The position numbers were made by a program, and so were the translations under genes. Below, piece after piece: positions 58,901 to 64,000 of a DNA stretch of 64,000 bases. Below the pieces are notes generated by a model that saw only the letters and a list, made by a program, of their open reading frames with translations, was not told the origin of the DNA and did not search any database. The stretch comes from Quillaja saponaria (Eukaryota > Streptophyta > Magnoliopsida > Fabales > Quillajaceae), in assembly GCA_029379385.1 (NCBI GenBank), contig CM055611.1, positions 19,910,062-19,974,061 of the forward strand, read 5' to 3'. Position 1 is the first letter of the stretch; every line of letters begins with the position of its first letter.

Positions 58901-61229
58901 GCATTGGAGAATCTTTGTTCATCAACAGAAGAAACCAGATGTGATCTAGATCCGGCTAAGGAGTTACATGCAAATATCAATGAAGAATCCAATATGGACT
59001 CTCCTGATGAATTTTCCGATGGCTGTGAGCACCGGTGCCAGACGGAAGACTCATTCATGCTTGGAGGTGTTAATGGCAGGACTTCTCAAGTTCACCTCAT
59101 GGATGATGCCTTAAGCAATGGCAACCAAGACTCCATGAACTCTAGTGATTGTATATCTGAAGATTTGGTGAAGCAAAACAAGGCATATGAAAACATGAGC
59201 CACAAAAATTTAATTGATATTCAAGACTGCAACCACTCAAAATTAATCTCATTGGGTCTTGAAGCTGATGATGACTTGCACTTCAAGAGAACTCTTTCTG
59301 CTATTCTGAGAAATTCATCTCGGTTGATAGAGGATCCAATACATAATCATGACTCTAATTGCAAATCCAGCTTTCTGAGATGGAAGGAAGGAGGAGTTTC
59401 TGAAAGGCACAGACCATTGTTACTGCAAAACATGTTGAAGCAGATTCTATTCACTGTCCCTCTGATGCAAAGTGGCTGCTCTCCGTCTCAAATCCCAAAG
59501 AGAAAATGGCAAAATAGAAAGGCCGAGGAAATTGGTAGGGGATTATAATTGTGTGGGCTATATTTTGCCAGATACTAGACAGGAGGCTGAAAGTTGTGTG
59601 GTTCACGAGTCAATGGTTCCTTCTATCACCAAGGTATTTAGTTGTCATCTGTTAAAACTTAAAACTATGTTGACATTGAATACGCCTTGAAATTTTCACG
59701 TATTCTTCAATATTCAGTCACTAGGTTCTTGTTCCTAAAGGATAAAAAAATTCTGGGCAGTGTGTTCATCCATTTTAATATGTTTATTCAATTTAATTGC
59801 AAGTCTTCACCTTGTCAATGAATATCAGAAGCAGCTCCTTCATAATTAGAATATATATAAACACATGAACTTCTATTTATGTGTTTCTGCTAAATTTGGT
59901 TGGATGGCACTATTGCGACATCTTTGCATACTATTAAATGGGAGTCAAATATTGTTACTTTTCGAACACATTCCTGTTCAATATAAACATACTAGATTTT
60001 TGATATCCAGAAGGACAAGACTTCAATCCTTGGTGTCACAAGTAAGTACTTGAAGGAGCTAGAGGCAAGGGTGGAAGAACTAGAATCTTGCATGGACTCT
60101 GCAGATTTTGGAACCAGATCTAGAAGGAAATACCTAGACATGGTAGAGCAGATATCGGACAATTACGAGAACAAAATGAAGCACAATGGAAAGAAACAAT
60201 GGATTAAGAAAAGGAAGGCTTGTGACATTGATGAGCTGGACCCCGAGCTCAACAGGACTGTTCCCAATGTCTTGCCATCAGCTTTGAAAGTCAACATGAA
60301 AGAGCAGGAGGTTCTGATTGAGATGAAATGCCCTTATAGGGAATATATATTGATGGATATCATTGATGCTATAAACAATCTGCACCTAGATGCCCACACT
60401 GGTCAATTATCAACATATGATGGTATTCTCACACTAACTCTTAAATCTAAGGTTTGTTCTTCTACCTAGTATAAAGAGTTCCTATGATTGATTCTGCTGC
60501 CCATGTTTTCTAATGAAAAGTATATAGGGGAGACATGTTTAAAACTTTCAAGGAACATTGGCTTCTACTGGTAGCATCATGATGTCTAATTGCTTCTTCC
60601 CTAGTATGAAGGAAATAGGGGGAAGTAAGGAATATACTTGTTCTGCTTGAGATTTTGAAATCTTCGATGGTATTTAGAATTTGAACTTCTTTTAGAACAC
60701 TGAGAAGGAAAATAAGAAGTTAAGAACATGTTAGACCTAATTCTGGATTGGAAGTGATATCAGTCAACAAACCACTCAACCCAAAAGCTTAATTTGTTAG
60801 CTGAGGCCCCAAGATCAGGTTTTGATTTCTTACACGTCCCAGTACTCGCAAGCCCTCCTCTTTTTGCTTGTTTCGTGATTTAATTAATTGTGAGAATGGG
60901 TCGGTCGAACTCTTAGTCTTATGGTGATGAAGCTTTGGTACCATGTCAAAGAACCACTGAACCTAAAACTCGAGCTTTTAGGTGAGGCTTAAAGATTAGG
61001 TTTTGATCTCTTACAATATCCTATTTACCCACTGGTAATTTCTGTGTAACTGTATCAACCCTCTTGAAAAAGTCATGTTCTTTCAGGATTGATCATATAC
61101 ACTCTCAATATTTAATATCTTGAAATGTGTTTTTTTTCCATTAAATTTCAGTTTCGGGGAGCAGCAACTGCACCAGTGGAGATGATCAAAGAAACACTCT
61201 GGAAAGTATCTGGCAAGTGTTTGCACTAG
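56000..61229 (+). CDS. GL3/EGL3: GL3/EGL3-type bHLH regulator with degenerate DNA-binding segment
   Basis: In plants this subgroup IIIf protein binds R2R3-MYB and WD40 partners to control anthocyanin and epidermal cell fate. Eight exons: 56000-56106, 56729-56983, 57120-57216, 57368-57382 (15 nt), 58540-58596, 58742-59633, 60011-60451 and 61152-61229. The MYC_N domain is complete ([80 protein letters not shown]). An acidic middle follows. In exon 6 the frame shifts by one base near 59480. The original frame stops at TAA 59546-59548, giving a 445-aa truncated protein. In the shifted frame the basic-helix 1 segment reads [19 protein letters not shown] before SMVPSITK, lacking the expected His-Glu-Arg basic residues, and helix 2 reads [20 protein letters not shown]. 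The coiled and ACT-like C-terminus is intact and ends WKVSGKCLH. It may be a decaying gene or a non-DNA-binding variant. Confidence 0.85.
57890..58400. repeat. Dispersed repeat, copy B, in intron 4 of the bHLH gene
   Basis: Same family and orientation as 52790-53310. It carries GATTAGCCACTTGAGTTTAG and GTAGAGATATTAAACTTGA, then an A-rich part with AAAATGACG and the TACCTTCATTTTTTAC stretch. It is inside the 1.16-kb intron that follows the 15-nt exon. Confidence 0.6.
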
Positions 61230-63003
61230 ATCAAAACTCATAATTAGCTGGTACTTGTGGGGGTCTTCAGCCAGTAGTAATTACTTCTGATCGCGTTACA
61301 TGTAGTTGTTTGTAACTAGAGAATCGAGATCTACTTCCTAACATGCATTTTAAGTTGCATGTCAATCTTGGTTTCAGCATAATAAGTGACTTGCTAACTT
61401 AATTTTATAATTCAGTTCGTTTAGTTTATTGTGCTTATGCTTGGAATTTTGTTTATCATGAAAATATGAAACTTGACCCTATTACTAGAAGATTAGAAGG
61501 TAGTAAAAGTTGATTATGCTCTATGGTTGTCTTCAGATTATTAATGTGCTTGTCTTTAGGAACCATTGCGTAAAAACTTTTATGCTAATAAAAACTTAAA
61601 TCTTACAAGAATTTCTGATGCTCAAACTCCTCTATACGTTCACAAAATAAATCCATGCTACCAAAGATCTCAAGAACCCAACACCGTTGTAGACTTGATG
61701 TATTCCTTTGGGAGACACAGATTTCTGGCAGCGTCACAGGGTTTTCTTCCAAAATTTTCAGAGCACTTCCTCCCATTTACAAATCAACCTGCAACAACCA
61801 AATTCACCACTCTGACTTCTGCTGCTCCATGGTTTTTTGCTAACTCCCATAATGTCATATGGAGAAGATCATCAACTCCACTAGGGATCGACAAGATCAG
61901 TCAAACTCATCCGTTGTCAAAAATTTGCAACATACACCAGTAGAGAGACAGGAAACTTTCAATCTACCACATGTGACAGTGCACTCGGCCAATCACTTTT
62001 ATGCCTTTTGACGTGTTATATGACGAGATGATGTTAGGAAACTTTCAATATAAAATATATACTTTAATGACTTAGTTCTCTAATTATATTTCAATGACTT
62101 AATTTACTTATATGTCTAGAACTTAAAAATTCTCTGGAACACTCACTAAATACATTCACCCCTACATAACTAAATACACTTAATTGTGTACCTCCTTATC
62201 TTATACTCCACCTAGATATTTTAAAAATTATGAATTATTCTCAAATTCTTAATACAATCTACTTTGCTAAGTGAGCCCTTCTACTCCTACTTGTTTGTCA
62301 TCTACAATATACATCATCATCCATGTCAGATCCCACAAGTTCAAGTATATCTAGTTTTATCGAGTCAATGTCATTGCAATCTAAACAGCCTGATACCATA
62401 ATAGAGTTTGTTAGAAAATTTGCTGACCGCAAACCCAATGAATTGGAAAAACAGAGTTCATGTTTGAACTTTTCGGCCTACTTATTTACACCCATTATCC
62501 ACTAAACAAAACTAGAACCGGAGTCAACTATTTGTAGGGTCTGAGACTTCATCGAATCAATGATAGATTTGCAGGAAATTCAATAGCAACAAGTTCTCCT
62601 CAGCTTCTCTTGTAGTAGGGATGAAAACACTTGACTATGAAGCTGCAAACATTCATAAACCACTAGCATATATATTATTACTTTTAAATATTTTAATTTC
62701 AAAAAATTATATTTATTATATTTTAATAACGTCCGTAAAAAAAAAAAAAAAATCATAATTGAAACCTCCATGTTCAAGAGGTAGTTTTCTTTTGAATTAA
62801 TTAGTCAATAAACCTTAAGGAACTAATTAGAAATTGTCATTCTAACACCATAAAAAACGCTCACTTAGTTGAGTAATTTCATGTTAAATATTAATGAACT
62901 CTTGAAACTGCTACTACCAATCTCTATACAGTATGTCATCTCTATTAGATCATTTCCTTGAACTTCCATTCTTTCATGTTTTGGACTACACACATTCATA
63001 AGC
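61230..63003. other. Intergenic between the bHLH and C2 genes
   Basis: Includes the bHLH 3'UTR on the left. An open frame at 61566-61943 (125 codons, rich in Pro, Thr and Phe) is unlike any family that I know and has no splice partners. The right end is the promoter of the C2 gene. Confidence 0.45.
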
Positions 63004-63954
63004 ATGAAAGGAGGTATCATTGAAGTACTTCTTGTTAATGCAGAAGGCATTAGACACACAAACCTTGTTGGTATTTTATTTTTTTTCACTCTTCAAAATG
63101 TATATGAAGTCTAAATGTTTTTTTTTTTCTCTATATACTCATTTTTTCTGTTTCATATATAAACTACACGATGAGAGGTAATTCTTTCATTTTACATAAA
63201 CTCCACATCTGTAGCCAATGGAAGCTCATTGAATCCCAAGTCCTTAGGATGACATCAATAAACTTTACTAGTTAAATAATGAACACTTTAATTTACTCTT
63301 TATATATATTGAAAAAATTATTTATCTTTGTTTTTATGATATAATTAAGCTTATTAATTAATAAAAAATTTATAAAATTTTGCTTGTATATTTTTAGGTA
63401 CACCTTCTTACTATGTCATTATTGATTGTGGGAATCAAACTCAAAGAAGCAAAATATCATCAGGTTTAAGTACAATTCTTACTCTTTCTTTGGTGTGCTA
63501 AATTGCTCTTAATTAATTAAAAATTACAAGTTCATAAATATATTTGTTATTATGATGCAGAAAAACATGAAAAGCCTTGGTGGAATGAGAAATTTATTTT
63601 CGAATTTTCCTCGTTTGAAAGGAAAAATTTGACTCATCTGAAATTTAAAATTATGGACACAGAGCTCTTCACTAATGGTGGATTTGTGGGTGAAACCATG
63701 TATTGATTTTTTTTTTGTTCTTCTCCTACAATATTATTAATTAAATACTTCTCAAAAAGTTTATTAATTAACAATATTTCTCATTATCAAATATTTTTTG
63801 TTTCTTTTCTAAAAACAGAATTTACATAGGTGGAATAATCACTGAGGGTTGTGAAAAAGGATGCATGGAAATAAAACCAGCTCCATACAATGTGGTTCTT
63901 GAAGATGACACCTACAAAGGGCAGATTAAAATTGGATTTAAACTCATTGTAAAT
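63004..63954 (+). CDS. Small C2-domain protein, 3' end beyond the window (partial)
   Basis: Single-C2 protein of the 16-kDa phloem-protein / elicitor-responsive type; such proteins bind phospholipid in a calcium-dependent way and some bind RNA. Four exons are visible: 63004-63070, 63398-63463, 63561-63699 and 63819-63954. They join in frame into 136 residues and end at a donor (AAT|GTAAGT), so at least one more exon lies outside. The start MKGGIIEVLLVNAEGIRHTN is the first C2 strand. It continues YYVIIDCGNQTQRSKISS, KPWWNEKFIFEFSS, LKFKIMDTE and GFVGETIIYIGGI, all at the expected C2 positions. The family is usually about 140-160 aa, so little is missing. The usual loop-1 Asp (LxDTD) is not obvious here (GIRHTN), so calcium binding may be weak. 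Confidence 0.85.
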
Positions 63955-64000
63955 GTAAGTCACATTTATAAAACGTGGTTTTGTTAATTAATTCTTTTAC

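Noticed and set aside
61566..61943. Plus-strand open frame of 125 codons between the bHLH and C2 genes
   Set aside because: No known motif, no splice partners, and no match to a mobile-element protein that I know. Probably chance.
62323..62505. 60-codon plus-strand frame upstream of the C2 gene
   Set aside because: Short, no motif, and no splice link to the C2 exons. Likely promoter or intergenic sequence.
1..64000. CRISPR arrays, organelle DNA insertions, operons or a novel multi-gene system
   Set aside because: No regularly spaced direct repeats, no plastid- or mitochondrion-like genes, and gene structure is typical of a plant nuclear genome. The genes present belong to unrelated known families.

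Overview
This is a eudicot nuclear genome window. It is AT-rich, with genes split by many GT-AG introns, plant-only protein families (DYW-class PPR, BZR1-domain beta-amylase, GL3/EGL3-type bHLH, small C2 protein), a eukaryotic tRNA with internal promoter boxes, an RTE-type LINE and a Mutator-like non-autonomous element. I cannot fix the species. Gene models were built by hand from reading-frame continuity and splice sites.

Layout. 1-3.2 kb: PYRD (riboflavin deaminase, minus) and tRNA-Val(CAC) (minus). 5.1-6.4 kb: a small two-exon gene of unknown function (plus). 7.35-17.9 kb: a 17-exon acyl-CoA thioesterase II with an N-terminal cyclic-nucleotide-binding domain (ACH2 type, minus), with two GC-AG introns. 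19.9-23.6 kb: RPL36 (eL36, minus) with a 2.9-kb 5'UTR intron, divergent from an intronless DYW-class PPR gene (23.9-25.8 kb, plus). 27.9-31.7 kb: a class-3 lipase (plus), convergent with BAM7 (32.75-39.4 kb, minus). 41.1-44.7 kb: a decayed partial tandem copy of BAM7. 44.8-47.9 kb: a dead RTE LINE ending in TTGAG repeats. 47.9-56 kb: an AT-rich gene desert with a Mutator-like element (TIRs and 9-bp target duplication) and several diverged repeats. 56.0-61.2 kb: a complete GL3/EGL3-type bHLH gene whose DNA-binding segment is degenerate and frameshifted. 63.0 kb to the end: a small C2-domain protein that runs off the window.

The genes do not form a pathway. They are independent nuclear genes: riboflavin synthesis, peroxisomal lipid metabolism, cytosolic translation, organelle RNA editing, lipid hydrolysis, starch-related transcription control, and epidermal or flavonoid regulation.

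The main points for a second look are: (1) the EGL3-like gene that keeps its MYB-binding and ACT-like ends but has lost a recognisable basic region; (2) the BAM7 tandem pseudogene with one pristine catalytic exon; (3) single-base reading-frame breaks in four otherwise well-preserved genes, which may be assembly errors or real decay; (4) non-canonical GC-AG introns and a 15-nt micro-exon; (5) the Mutator-like element and undescribed dispersed repeat pairs. I found no CRISPR array, virus, toxin gene or wholly new multi-gene system.
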